Shown here piece after piece: positions 53,152-62,126 of a DNA stretch of 64,000 nt. Made by a program: the position numbers and the translations under genes. Source of the DNA: Sphingomonas sp. BK580 (GTDB lineage Bacteria > Pseudomonadota > Alphaproteobacteria > Sphingomonadales > Sphingomonadaceae); contig NZ_JACIAY010000005.1 of the NCBI RefSeq assembly GCF_014194975.1, forward strand, positions 1 through 64,000. Direction: 5' to 3'. The notes under the pieces are model-generated. The model was not told the origin of the DNA. It did no database searches and saw nothing but the letters and a program-made list of their open reading frames with translations. Numbering within the stretch: the stretch's first letter is position 1; the number at the start of each line of letters is the position of its first letter.

Positions 53152-53868
53152 ATGACCACGACCATGCTCGACATACAGAAGGCGCTCCAGGCGAAAGGCT
53201 TCGATCCGGGCCCGCTCGATGGCCAAAGGGGACGCCGGACCGCGGCTGCCATCATGGCCTTCCAGAGCGCCCGCAAGCTGAAGCCCGACGGCATCGTGGG
53301 AAGCCAGACCCTCGCCGAGCTGATGCCTGAGGCCGCCGTGGAGGATCTGACGCTCGGGTCTTCGCTGCCATGGCTGGACGAGGCCTACCGGCTCGTCGGC
53401 TTGAAGGAGGACACGAGCGCCGGCAGCAACGAGCAGATCCTCCAGTTCGCCCGCGACCTGCAGATCCCGTACTCCGACGACGACGTGCCGTGGTGCGGCC
53501 TCTTCGTCAGCCACTGCATCGCCTCCCAGCTGCCGCAGGAGCCGCTGCCCGCGAACCCGCTCGGCGCGCGCCAGTTCGAGCGCTTCGGCGAGAAGGCGGA
53601 GCCGCAGACCGGAGCGGTCATGGTGTTCTGGCGCGAAGACAGGAAGAGCGGGAAGGGCCACGTAGGGTTCTACGTCGGCGAGGACCGCAACGGGAACTAT
53701 CTGCTGCTCGGCGGCAACCAAGGCGACCAGGTCTCGATCATCGCGAAGCCAAAGGACCGCTTCGTCTGCGCCCGCTGGCCCAGGACCGCGTCGGCGCCCA
53801 CCGGCAAGCGCCTGGTCGCAGACGTGGCGAACGTGGTCGCCACCGGCCGCGATCAGCGGGAGGCTTGA
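53152..53868 (+). CDS. TIGR02594-type (CHAP-like) peptidase with peptidoglycan-binding domain
   Basis: 238 residues. Residues 1-65 are a peptidoglycan-binding domain (IQKALQAKGFDPGPLDGQRG, GRRTAAAIMAFQSARKLKPD). Residues 75-225 are an NlpC/P60-CHAP-like domain of the TIGR02594 type: the catalytic Cys in PWCGLFVSHCI, the His in KGHVGFYVG and a polar GGNQGDQV segment. It probably cleaves a peptide or amide bond in peptidoglycan. It lacks a signal peptide, like its neighbour, and forms with it a pair of wall hydrolases. Confidence 0.85.
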   Translation: MTTTMLDIQKALQAKGFDPGPLDGQRGRRTAAAIMAFQSARKLKPDGIVGSQTLAELMPEAAVEDLTLGSSLPWLDEAYRLVGLKEDTSAGSNEQILQFARDLQIPYSDDDVPWCGLFVSHCIASQLPQEPLPANPLGARQFERFGEKAEPQTGAVMVFWREDRKSGKGHVGFYVGEDRNGNYLLLGGNQGDQVSIIAKPKDRFVCARWPRTASAPTGKRLVADVANVVATGRDQREA

Positions 53869-53922
53869 CCCTCGATCGCGCGGCGCTCCAATCCGGCGCT
53901 GAGGTCCAGACCACCGACTCTC

Positions 53923-55125
53923 CTAGAGGGACCGGGACGACCGGCGCCTAGTCGCGAGGCGCGCCAGCATCGTCGCCGCGAGACCGGAGACGAGGCCCCA
54001 GAAGGCGGCTCCGAGACCGAACAGCGTGAACCCGGATGCGGTCGCGAGGAGGGTCACGATGGCGGCGTCGCGGTCCCCGCCCCCGTCGAGGCTTCCTTCC
54101 AGAGAGGTGACGAGCGCCGGCAGCAGCGCCACGCCGGTCAGGACCGCCAGAACTTCGGGGCGCATGGCGAGGAACAGATGGACCAGCGTCGGCGAGAACA
54201 GCCCGAACATGCCGTAGAAGCCGCCGTAGATCACGCCGACCACCCATCTGCGCTCATGGCTCGGATGCGCATCCTCGCTCGTGCAGATCGCCGAGGTCAC
54301 CGCCGCGAGGTTGACGGCGTGCCCGCCGAACGGCGCGGCGGCCAGGCTGGCCACCCCTGCGCAGAGTAGTAGGGCGCGCGCCGGCGGGTCGTATCCCGCC
54401 GCTCTCAGCACCACGACGCCCGGCAGGTTCTGCGAGGCGAGCGTGACCAGGAAGAGCGGCAGTCCGATGGCGACGACCGCCGCCGGCGAGAGGATCGGCG
54501 TCGTGAGAATCAGGCCGGTGGCCGAGACGCCGGAGGGAGGCGGCGCGACGTCCCCACGAAGAACGAGAAGGACAAGTCCGGCGCACATGGCGGCCGGTAT
54601 GGCGTAGCGGGTCGCGCGATGTCGGAAGGCGAGGAAGACGAGAAGCACGGCGGCTACCAGAAGCGGCCTTGCGCCCGCCGCCCCGAAGAACGCCAGGCAG
54701 AACGGGAGCAGGACTCCCGCGAGCAGCGCCGAGGACACCTGCTTCGGTATACGCCCGGCGAGCCGGTCGAGCGGCGGCACGGATGCGAGGACCACGTTCA
54801 TCGACGCAGCGGCGACGAACGCGCCGACGATCGCCTGCCAGCCGACCGTCGGCGCGGCGGCGGCCAGCAGCGCGGCTCCCGGCGTTGACCAGCCGAACGT
54901 CACCGGCATCCGCAGCCGGATGGACGTGATGGCGCTCGCGGCGGATATGGCGAGGCACAGCGCCGTGATCGCCGACGCCGCCTGCGCCACGGTGGCGCCC
55001 AGCCCATGAAGCGCGAGCGCCACCAGCGGCACGGTGGCGCCGAAGCCTATCGCGGCAGCGACAAAGGCCGAGGTCCAGGCGCTCGGCGGAAGCAGGCGGT
55101 TTTCCACGCCTCGCTGTACGGACAC
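53923..55125 (-). CDS. benE: BenE-type benzoate:H+ symporter
   Basis: 400 residues from GTG 55125 (an in-frame ATG at 55188 and a GTG at about 55107 are alternatives). About twelve hydrophobic segments, including AFVAAAIGFGATVPLVALAL, VTFGWSTPGAALLAAA and FGGHAVNLAAVTSAICTSED, the BenE signature with conserved Asn-Leu-Ala and Ile-Cys. It brings benzoate or similar aromatic acids into the cell. No benzoate-breakdown genes are adjacent, so the physiological substrate is not certain. Confidence 0.88.
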   Translation of the reverse strand: MSVQRGVENRLLPPSAWTSAFVAAAIGFGATVPLVALALHGLGATVAQAASAITALCLAISAASAITSIRLRMPVTFGWSTPGAALLAAAAPTVGWQAIVGAFVAAASMNVVLASVPPLDRLAGRIPKQVSSALLAGVLLPFCLAFFGAAGARPLLVAAVLLVFLAFRHRATRYAIPAAMCAGLVLLVLRGDVAPPPSGVSATGLILTTPILSPAAVVAIGLPLFLVTLASQNLPGVVVLRAAGYDPPARALLLCAGVASLAAAPFGGHAVNLAAVTSAICTSEDAHPSHERRWVVGVIYGGFYGMFGLFSPTLVHLFLAMRPEVLAVLTGVALLPALVTSLEGSLDGGGDRDAAIVTLLATASGFTLFGLGAAFWGLVSGLAATMLARLATRRRSSRSL

Positions 55126-55225
55126 GTGCGGCTCGGCGTGCTTGCGCGACGCGCAAGCACGCCTTCCGCCGTCCGGCCGGTGCGCCACCGCCGCTGCGGC
55201 GGACGGACGGCGGGGGGACCTCCCT

Positions 55226-56002
55226 TCAGCGGGCCGCCGCGGCCTGCTCGATCAGCCGCGCGACCTCGCCCGGATGCGACACCATGACGACGTGGGACCC
55301 GCCCTCGACCTGCAGCGTGGCCTTCGCGCCCGCCCGTTTCGCCATGAAGCGGTGGGCTGCGACGGGAATGTTCCTGTCCTGATCGCCGAAGACGAACCAG
55401 GAGGGCAGCCTGCGCCACGCCGGCGCCCCCGACGGCTCCTTCAGCGCCGCGTCCGCAATCGGCCGCTGGCCCGCAGCCATCAGCCTGGCGGTCTCGGGCG
55501 GAACGTCCGCCGCGAACTGCGCTCGGAACTTGTCCCTGTCTATGTAGAGGTCGCTGACGCCGGAGCCGAGCGGCACCGGAGCGCTCAGCGCCGCGGCGAG
55601 CGTGCTGCCGGCGAACCTTCCGGTGAGACCGAGGGCCGTCTCGCCGGCGTCAGGCGCGAACGCCGCCACGTAGACGAGCGCCTTCACGTTGGACTGCTCA
55701 GAGGCGGCCTCGCTGATCACGGACCCGCCGTAGGAATGACCCACGAGGACGACCGGGCCGGACACGCTCCTGACCAACGACGACACTATCCGCGCGTCTC
55801 CCCGAACGCTCCTCAGCGCGTCCGGAGCGGCGATGACGCGGTAGCCGTCGTCCTCGAGCCGGGAGATCACCCCGTTCCAGCTCGACGAGTCGGCGAACGC
55901 TCCGTGGACGAGGACGATGGTCGGCTTGGGCTCCTGCGCCCCGGCCGCCTGTGTCGCGGCGGTGGCGACGAGAAAGAGGCATCCGGCGATCAGTCGTTTC
56001 AC
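55226..56002 (-). CDS. secreted alpha/beta hydrolase
   Basis: 258 residues from GTG 56002 (GGGAGG 5 bases upstream), signal peptide ending near AAGAQ. IVLVHGAFADSSSWNGVI at residue 30, the nucleophile elbow VVLVGHSYGGSVI with Ser near 96, Asp in VFGDQDRNIP and His in GGSHVVMVSHPG. It belongs to the haloalkane-dehalogenase-like/salicylate-esterase-like (MhpC/EST) group often annotated as alpha/beta hydrolase with HGAFAD. Substrate unknown. Confidence 0.88.
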   Translation of the reverse strand: MKRLIAGCLFLVATAATQAAGAQEPKPTIVLVHGAFADSSSWNGVISRLEDDGYRVIAAPDALRSVRGDARIVSSLVRSVSGPVVLVGHSYGGSVISEAASEQSNVKALVYVAAFAPDAGETALGLTGRFAGSTLAAALSAPVPLGSGVSDLYIDRDKFRAQFAADVPPETARLMAAGQRPIADAALKEPSGAPAWRRLPSWFVFGDQDRNIPVAAHRFMAKRAGAKATLQVEGGSHVVMVSHPGEVARLIEQAAAAR

Positions 56003-56159
56003 ATGCACCTCCCATTGAATGGCGCGGAAGAACATACCGCGGCTCGTCGCCTACAGCCCGAGCGCGTCGCGCAAGCCCTCCTTGCGATGTGCGTCGGCGC
56101 TACTGATGCGGGCGGACCGCTGCTAAGCGCCAGAGGACGTCTCAGCTGGGAGGGAAGCC

Positions 56160-57596
56160 GTGATCGAGCTGAGGACCGCCGTCTGGCTGATGCTCGGAGC
56201 GATCCACGTGGCGGTCGTCATCCGGGCAGTTCTGCTCCAAGGGCGCGAACCGTACGCGCGCGCGTCCTGGCTCATCGTCCTGCTCGCTGCGCCGGGAGCG
56301 GGCACAGCGCTTTACCTCCTGTTCGGCGAACCGTGGATCTCGCCCCGTGTCCGAGTCCGCTGGACGAAGGCCGCCGAGGCGCTAGCGCCCTACGCGCGGC
56401 CTGATGCGATCCGCCCCGTGGTCGTGCGCCAGGCCAGCGAGAACGCGTTCAGGACATGCGAGGCTGCGAGCGGCTGGCCCACGTCGGGCGGCAACCTGGC
56501 ACGGCTCGCACCCGGATCGGACGAGGCGATCGACATGATCGCCGCCGACATCGACGCCGCGGTCCGTACGGTCCACCTCTCCTTCTACATCTGGCTGGGC
56601 GACCGCAACGGGTCGACGATCGTCGAGGCGGTCTGCCGAGCCGCCGCGCGCGGCGTGACCTGCCGCGTCGTCGCCGACGCGCTGGGATCGCGCGCCCTGA
56701 TCCGCTCCCCGCAGTGGGCGGCGATGCGCAAGGCCGGCGCCATCCTCTGCGAGTCCCTGCCGATACCGTTCGGCCTCGGCTTCGTGGTCGGTCGGCGCGC
56801 CGACCTGCGCAACCACCGCAAGATCGTGGTCGTGGACGGCCGCCTCACCTGGTGCGGAAGCCAGAACTGCGCCGATGCCGCGTTCCTGCCGAAGCGGCGC
56901 TTCGCACCTTGGGTGGACATCCTCCTCCGGCTCGAGGGTCCCGTCGCGCGGCAGGCCGAAGTCATCTTCTGCTCGGCGTGGATGGCGGAGACCGGCGAGG
57001 ACATGACCCGCGTATTCGATGCCGAGCCGGTCCGCGCGCCGACGGGCGGCTTCGCCGCCATCTCGGTCGGAACCGGTCCGCTCTCCCCGCGCGCGACGAT
57101 GTCCGACGTGTTCGTCTCCGTTCTCGCCGCCGCACGCGAGAGCGCGGTCGTCACGACGCCCTACTTCGCGCCGGATCCGCCGCTGCTCGAGGCGCTCGTC
57201 GCGACCGCACGAAGGGGCGTCCGCGTCACCATCGTCTTCCCACGGCGGAACGACAGCTGGATGGCCGGGGCCATCTCGCGCGCCTACTACCCGGCCCTCG
57301 CGGGCGCCGGCGTCGACATCCACGAGTTCGAGGGCGGCCTACTCCACGCGAAGACGCTTGTGGTGGACGACGCGCTGGTGCTCCTAGGCTCGGCGAACAT
57401 GGACCGCCGGAGCCTGGACCTGAACTACGAGAACAACGTGCTTCTCGAAAGCGCAGAGGTGGCGCATGCCGTAGGGCGGCAACAGCAGCGCTGGCTGGGG
57501 CAGTCCGTGAGGCTCGCCCCAAACGAAGTGGCGATCCGCCCGCTGCCGCAGAGATTCGTGGACAATCTGCTGACGATGGCCGCTCCTTTGTTCTAG
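56160..57596 (+). CDS. cardiolipin synthase / phospholipase D family
   Basis: 478 residues from GTG 56160 (GGGAGGG 5 bases upstream). Two N-terminal membrane helices (LMLGAIHVAVVIRAVLL and ASWLIVLLAAPGAGTALYLLF) are followed by two PLD domains with HKD-type motifs: LRNHRKIVVVDG near residue 220 and LLHAKTLVVDD near 400, each with the downstream G-S-x-N. It should join two phosphatidylglycerol molecules into cardiolipin. A long stretch of the opposite strand and another frame is open here but is a shadow. Confidence 0.92.
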   Translation: MIELRTAVWLMLGAIHVAVVIRAVLLQGREPYARASWLIVLLAAPGAGTALYLLFGEPWISPRVRVRWTKAAEALAPYARPDAIRPVVVRQASENAFRTCEAASGWPTSGGNLARLAPGSDEAIDMIAADIDAAVRTVHLSFYIWLGDRNGSTIVEAVCRAAARGVTCRVVADALGSRALIRSPQWAAMRKAGAILCESLPIPFGLGFVVGRRADLRNHRKIVVVDGRLTWCGSQNCADAAFLPKRRFAPWVDILLRLEGPVARQAEVIFCSAWMAETGEDMTRVFDAEPVRAPTGGFAAISVGTGPLSPRATMSDVFVSVLAAARESAVVTTPYFAPDPPLLEALVATARRGVRVTIVFPRRNDSWMAGAISRAYYPALAGAGVDIHEFEGGLLHAKTLVVDDALVLLGSANMDRRSLDLNYENNVLLESAEVAHAVGRQQQRWLGQSVRLAPNEVAIRPLPQRFVDNLLTMAAPLF

Positions 57597-57709
57597 GAGG
57601 ACCGTCGTCTCGAGGCGCGTGCGTGGACCTCGGCATGCCGGTGCCGTCCGCGTGCCCGGTCTCGGTTCGCCCGGTCGCCCTGCCCCGGCGTTTGCGCTAT
57701 CGGTGGCGC

Positions 57710-58705
57710 ATGCCGCGAAACCGCTACTACCAAGGTCCGCCCAGCGATCACTTCGATGGGGAGCGGTTCTTCAACCCCGAACAGCCTTCGACCGATCGCA
57801 GCCTTCTCGACCTGCTGCGCTGGCGGTTCTCGGGCAAGGCGGCCGACTGGCCCCGCGAGATCGCCGTGACACCCGCGAGGCCGGAGCCGAGGATCTCGGG
57901 CCTGCGCGTCACCATGGTGGGCCACTCCACTCTCCTGATCCAGGCCGCCGGCCTGAACGTCCTCACCGATCCCGTGTGGTCCGAGCGCGCCAGCCCCTTC
58001 GCTGCGCTCGGCCCGGGGCGGGCGATCGCCCCGGGGATCGCGTTCGACGACCTTCCCTCGATCGACGTGGTGCTCATCAGCCACTGCCACTACGACCATC
58101 TCGACGTTGCCACGCTCCGTCGGCTGCAGGCCGTCCACCAGCCGCTCATGGCGATGCCGCTCGGCAACGACGCCATCGTCGACGCGGCGGTGCCGGGCGC
58201 CCGCTGCCTGGCAGGCGACTGGTGGGAGACTCTGACGCTTGGGGACGGCCTGGAGACCACGCTCACGCCGGCGTACCATTGGGCGAACCGGTGGCCCACG
58301 GACGTCCGCATGGCGCTGTGGAGCGGGCACTTCCTGCGCACTCCGGCAGGCACCGTCTGGTTCGTCGGCGACACGGGGTACGCGGACGGTGCGGCCTTCC
58401 GGCATGTGCGCGAGCGGCTAGGCGCGCCGGACCTGGCCCTAATCCCCATCGGCGCCTACGAACCCCGGTGGTTCATGAGCGACCAGCACGTTAATCCGTC
58501 GGAGGCGGTGCGCATCTTCAACGACGTCGAGGCGCGGCAGGCGCTCGGCATTCACTGGGGCACGTTCCAGCTTACCGACGAAGCCCGCGACGCACCGCGC
58601 CTCGCTCTCGCGACGGCCTTGTCCGCGGCCTCCATCCCGCCGCGTCGCTTCGTCGCCGCGGTGCCGGGCGGCGTGTACGATCTCGACGAGGCGACTTCTT
58701 GCTGA
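57710..58705 (+). CDS. MBL-fold metallohydrolase (NAPE-PLD/UlaG-like)
   Basis: 331 residues from ATG 57710. The metallo-beta-lactamase signature HxHxDH is present as SHCHYDHLD, preceded by TMVGHSTLLIQAAGLNVLTDP and followed by AYHWANRWPTD, WFVGDTGYADG and GIHWGTFQLTDE, all typical of the N-acyl-phosphatidylethanolamine-hydrolysing phospholipase D-like group. The frame is open upstream but this Met precedes the conserved NRYYQGPPSDHFDG beginning. Lipid or phosphodiester hydrolysis is likely; the substrate is unknown. It follows the cardiolipin synthase gene by 114 bases. Confidence 0.88.
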   Translation: MPRNRYYQGPPSDHFDGERFFNPEQPSTDRSLLDLLRWRFSGKAADWPREIAVTPARPEPRISGLRVTMVGHSTLLIQAAGLNVLTDPVWSERASPFAALGPGRAIAPGIAFDDLPSIDVVLISHCHYDHLDVATLRRLQAVHQPLMAMPLGNDAIVDAAVPGARCLAGDWWETLTLGDGLETTLTPAYHWANRWPTDVRMALWSGHFLRTPAGTVWFVGDTGYADGAAFRHVRERLGAPDLALIPIGAYEPRWFMSDQHVNPSEAVRIFNDVEARQALGIHWGTFQLTDEARDAPRLALATALSAASIPPRRFVAAVPGGVYDLDEATSC

Positions 58706-58868
58706 ACGCCCGGAGATCGCGTCGTAGCCGCTTGGGGGATAGCCTGGCATCGAGGCACCCGTTCTCCCACGCGGGGCCGAGGGTCACGACCGAGTCCGCC
58801 TCGAACCCTGGATGGATCGGCAGGGCTCGTCTCGGGATCGCGAACCCCGCCGAGGCTGGACCGGCGCG

Positions 58869-59444
58869 ATGAGGGGCTCCCGCGATGATCCACTTGCGTT
58901 CGCACGGCCCATCGACCTCGCCGACTGGCTGGCGGAGAACCACGATACAAGCCGCGAGCTCTGGGTCCGCATCTACAAGAAGGGATCGGGGTACGCGTCC
59001 GTGACCTGGGAAGACTGCGTGGTGGAGGCGATCCGCTACGGCTGGATTGACGGCATCAAGCAGTCCGGAGACGAGAAGTTCTACCTTCAGCGCCTCACGC
59101 CGCGCCGCCCCGGTTCGAACTGGTCAGCCAAGAACCGCGAGCACGCCGAAAGGATCATAGAGGCGGGACGCATTACTCCGGCCGGCCTTGCGCACGTGGA
59201 CGCCGCGCGTGCCGACGGACGCTGGGAAACCGCGTACGGCGGCTCGGCGACGATGACCATGCCCGCCGACTTCCTCGAAGCTTTGGCGAAGAGGCCGAAC
59301 GCGAAAACCTTCTTCCACACCTTGGATCGCAGGAACCTCTATGCGATCTACTACCGGCTTCAGACTGCGAAGACACCGGCGACACGCGCCCGCAGGATGG
59401 AGGTCGTCCTGGACCGACTAAGCCGCGGCGAACTCTTCCACTGA
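58869..59444 (+). CDS. YdeI/OmpD-associated family protein
   Basis: 191 residues from ATG 58869 (the frame is open upstream). The YdeI-like pattern is clear: ADWLAENHDTSRELWVRIYKKGSG, SVTWEDCVVEAIRYGWIDGI, LTPRRPGSNWSAKNREHAERI and a C-terminal FLEALAKRPNAKTFFHTLDR with the AKRPKA-like motif. Family members are small soluble proteins associated with bacteriocin or antimicrobial resistance phenotypes, function unproven. Confidence 0.85.
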   Translation: MRGSRDDPLAFARPIDLADWLAENHDTSRELWVRIYKKGSGYASVTWEDCVVEAIRYGWIDGIKQSGDEKFYLQRLTPRRPGSNWSAKNREHAERIIEAGRITPAGLAHVDAARADGRWETAYGGSATMTMPADFLEALAKRPNAKTFFHTLDRRNLYAIYYRLQTAKTPATRARRMEVVLDRLSRGELFH

Positions 59445-59621
59445 TCGCGTCGCGGAGGATCTCGACGGGCTTGTATCTGCGCGACCAGGGTGTCCGCTCG
59501 TCGCTGATGGAACGGCTCAAGGCGGAAGCTCACTCCCGCAGCGAGCGAGAACGCTAACACTTCGCTAACACAGACTAGCAATCGAGCTTTCGACGCCCAC
59601 GTGGAGCTTTAAAGATAGTAT

Positions 59622-59635
59622 AGCATTCGAATGCT
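59622..59635. promoter_or_regulatory. 14-base palindrome across BLUF start codon
   Basis: AGCATTCGAATGCT is a perfect palindrome that contains the ATG of the BLUF gene (59631). TAAAGATAGTATAG just upstream is -10-like and no ribosome-binding sequence is seen, so the message may be leaderless and the palindrome an operator. Confidence 0.45.
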
Positions 59636-60068
59636 TCTAATCGTCTACATGAGCCGGTTCGCGAGTGCCCTCACCAAGGGTGAGTTGGAGGAGCTCGGAT
59701 CTGCTGCGGCTGAGAAGAATCTGCATCTCGGAGTGACCGGCGTCCTCCTGTACGACAATCGACGCTTCATGCAGGCGATCGAAGGGCCGGTCTCGAGCGT
59801 GCACGGCCTCATGGACACGATAGCGCGGGACACGCGTCATCGAGAGCTGTCCTATGTATGCCGGGACTCGCTGGAGCAGCGGCAGTTCGATGGCTGGTCG
59901 ATGCGCTCAGCCCACATCGATCCGAGCCTGAAGCTTGCGGAACTGAGGCTGCAGGTGGCAGATCTCCTGGTTGGAACAACGGCGCTGCCGGTCAAAGCAG
60001 CATTCTTCGGCTTCGCGGCGACGAGCCGGCGGATGCGGCCGTCCGCACAAACCCTTAGCCGGTGGTGA
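59631..60068 (+). CDS. BLUF-domain blue-light photoreceptor
   Basis: 145 residues. BLUF (FAD-binding) signature residues are visible: Tyr near the start (MLLIVYMSR), Asn in AAEKNLHLGVTGVLLYDN, Gln in MQAIEGPVSSVHGLMDTI, the RH motif in RDTRHRELSYVCR and the WSM tail of the family in FDGWSMRSAH. The rest of the protein is a short C-terminal extension (to FFGFAATSRRMRPSAQT) without an output domain, so it acts by protein contacts, as in short BLUFs of the YcgF/BlrB type. Confidence 0.92.
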   Translation: MLLIVYMSRFASALTKGELEELGSAAAEKNLHLGVTGVLLYDNRRFMQAIEGPVSSVHGLMDTIARDTRHRELSYVCRDSLEQRQFDGWSMRSAHIDPSLKLAELRLQVADLLVGTTALPVKAAFFGFAATSRRMRPSAQTLSRW

Positions 60069-60177
60069 GCCCATTCTAGAATGTGATTCCAATTGAACCT
60101 TCGACTGGCGCGTATGCTGTTCCAGTCGACGGTGGTACGCCCTTGCGGTCGCTCGGCGAGATGGAGCGGATGTCGCG

Positions 60178-60513
60178 ATGCTGGTCTGGCTGATACTCCA
60201 AGTGGCCATCTCAGGTCCGACGATCGAAACACGGCTCGGGCGCGTCCGCCCGTGCGAGAGCGTAGCCGCTGGCAGCGAGGTCGTCGTGTGCGGACGCGCC
60301 CTCGGGCAGGAGGCGTTCCGGCTGCGCGCGCCGCCGGAGCGCTACGAAGCGAACTCGCCAGCCGTGCCGAAGGCTGAGACCTTCATCCTGCGCGGTCACG
60401 CGAAGCTCCCAGCGGAAACGGAGCAGGCTGGCGTGCGAGGTTTCGTCAGCAACCGCGGGCTGGTGCGCCTTAAGAGCCCTTTTGGAAGAAAGTGGATCGA
60501 CGGCCTTGGTTGA
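60178..60513 (+). CDS. small secreted hypothetical protein
   Basis: 111 residues. A hydrophobic start (MLVWLILQVAISG) acts as a signal peptide, followed by a short region with EVVVCGR and FRLRAPPERYEANSP, a pattern seen in many small sphingomonad periplasmic proteins of unknown function. The rest is polar. Ribosome-binding sequence GATGTCGC only weak. No family assigned. Confidence 0.6.
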   Translation: MLVWLILQVAISGPTIETRLGRVRPCESVAAGSEVVVCGRALGQEAFRLRAPPERYEANSPAVPKAETFILRGHAKLPAETEQAGVRGFVSNRGLVRLKSPFGRKWIDGLG

Positions 60514-60736
60514 CCGACCACCACCGATCAAACGAGGGAGGCGCATCAGTGCAGGAGATTGGCGAACCACCTTCAACAAACAGCTCGGCAGAGCCTGCGG
60601 GATCTAGGGCGAGCTGCACGACTGGAAGGGTCTTGTCGCCGCGCACCAAGGATACGCGTCCACGTCTCCGTCGTACCTTCGAGAGGTGCAACCCTGGCGC
60701 ACCTATGTGATCGTGGGCCTAAGCGAGGAGAGGACC

Positions 60737-61066
60737 ATGGGTTCCAAGTCACGAGGTCTCCGGGCCGCGCTGAGCCGCACGGCGGGCTCAACGTCGGCAG
60801 CGAGAACGAGCGCGCGATCCTGCCTCCTGCTCAAGCAGCGAGCTGAAAGTTGTCGTGCTGCCAAAGAAGGCAGAGTGCCACCAACACCACTATCCAAGGT
60901 GTCTCTGAGGAGCTTGTCGGAAACCGACCTGTTTCCGCCTCCGGACCTCTACTCCGAGCTGTTTCGAACCAACGGGTTCTGCGTCAGATGCAAGGTGGCA
61001 CCGGCCAGTAGCCTTGGCGTATGCATATGCTGCTACGTGTCGGAAACCCCAGACGCAGCCTCGTAG
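60737..61066 (+). CDS. hypothetical protein with Cys-pair C-terminus
   Basis: 109 residues from ATG 60737, supported by GAGGAGAGG 4-8 bases upstream. An Arg/Ser-rich N-terminal half is followed by LSETDLFPPPDLYSELFRTN and a zinc-ribbon-like end, FCVRCKVAPASSLGVCICC (four Cys in C-x2-C...C-x2-C-like order). Could be a small zinc-binding protein; the N-terminal half may be partly out of frame. Confidence 0.5.
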   Translation: MGSKSRGLRAALSRTAGSTSAARTSARSCLLLKQRAESCRAAKEGRVPPTPLSKVSLRSLSETDLFPPPDLYSELFRTNGFCVRCKVAPASSLGVCICCYVSETPDAAS

Positions 61067-61492
61067 AGAGATTTACCGCCGCTGCGCTGAGATCTCGCTT
61101 AGCGCGACGTTGCTGTATAGGCCAGCAAGCCGGTCAGGCCGCAGGACAGCCAAAAAATCGCTTAAAAGCAGCCTTTCAGCGCCAGCTGTCCCCCGCTCAA
61201 CTCCGACGGTTCTTTCATCCCGCGGTCCAATCCTTTCAGGCGTTCCGCGCCGCTGTGCCGCTTGCCTCGTTAGACGAAAACGTGCCAGTAAGGTCACAGC
61301 TTACGCTCAAGGTTAATCATGCCACCGCTCTGTCGGACTTAGCCTAGCTCATTTGTTGGCGAGGGCGTTGGAGGGCATCGGGATTACGGTTGATGCTGCC
61401 TTGGCTGCGGGCGTTACCTGGTTTAAAATTTTTAAGTATGGGGTGATAGGCTAACGAGCAATATCGGCATTTGTTTTAACTCGGGGGCGGCG
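61067..61492. other. 426 bases without a gene
   Basis: No convincing frame on either strand. The composition becomes more AT-rich toward 61350-61492, where a TTTAAAATTTTTAAG stretch lies before the next gene and may hold its promoter. Confidence 0.45.
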
Positions 61493-61900
61493 ATGGATGA
61501 CGATGTTTCACGACTTCATGCCCGCGCGGAGAGATCGGCGACTGAAGCTCGAAAAACAATGCTTTCTTTGTCAAGTGGCGGCGTAGGCGTCTTTTTTGTT
61601 ACTCTAACCGGTGAAAAGTCGGCGCTACTCACTACGTTTGAGACCATATGCGTCTGCATCGGAGTTATCATGTTCGCGCTGTCAGTTGCCTCTATCATGA
61701 TCCTTTGGAGAGCGGATGCGCAACGGGCCTATTATCGGGCACGAGCCATACAGGCGAAAGACGCTGCGGCGAGACAACGATACTTCAATCAAAGCGCGTT
61801 AAGGCACAAACTCAGAGGCACATTATCGGTCGTTCATCCGATTCTCTTTGGCATTGGAATGACCGCTGCGTCGGCGTTCACAGTTGCACGCGCCTTGTAG
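61493..61900 (+). CDS. small membrane protein (SLATT-like layout)
   Basis: 135 residues. An N-terminal charged helix (DDDVSRLHARAERSATEARK) is followed by a membrane helix pair (GGVGVFFVTLTGEKS, TTFETICVCIGVIMFALSVASIMILWRA), a helical loop (QRAYYRARAIQAKDAAARQRYFN) and a final helix (VHPILFGIGMTAASAFTVARAL). This two-to-three-helix plus coil layout resembles SLATT-type effectors of bacterial conflict systems, but no partner gene is present and the match is only by layout. Lower GC than neighbours. Confidence 0.6.
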   Translation: MDDDVSRLHARAERSATEARKTMLSLSSGGVGVFFVTLTGEKSALLTTFETICVCIGVIMFALSVASIMILWRADAQRAYYRARAIQAKDAAARQRYFNQSALRHKLRGTLSVVHPILFGIGMTAASAFTVARAL

Positions 61901-62126
61901 CTTGAGATGGTGCCATTTGTACTTAGCAACGCGTTTTCGAGCAAATTTTCGCCGATCCGCTCTGCCATTAGCGGACATCAGCGCATACGTCGCTAGCGCT
62001 TCTCATCAGACAGCGACTCAAGTAGCTTCCGCTGAGTGAAAGGCCCTGTTCCGCAAATCGATTGCTGCGGTTCGAGCATGAAGTCCTATTCCGGCAAGGA
62101 GGCGGCGATGATTCGATACGGGGAGT

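Noticed and set aside
56456..57709. long plus-strand frame that runs through the cardiolipin synthase gene into the MBL-fold gene
   Set aside because: Only the part from ATG 57710 is real; the upstream part is an out-of-frame reading of the PLD gene.
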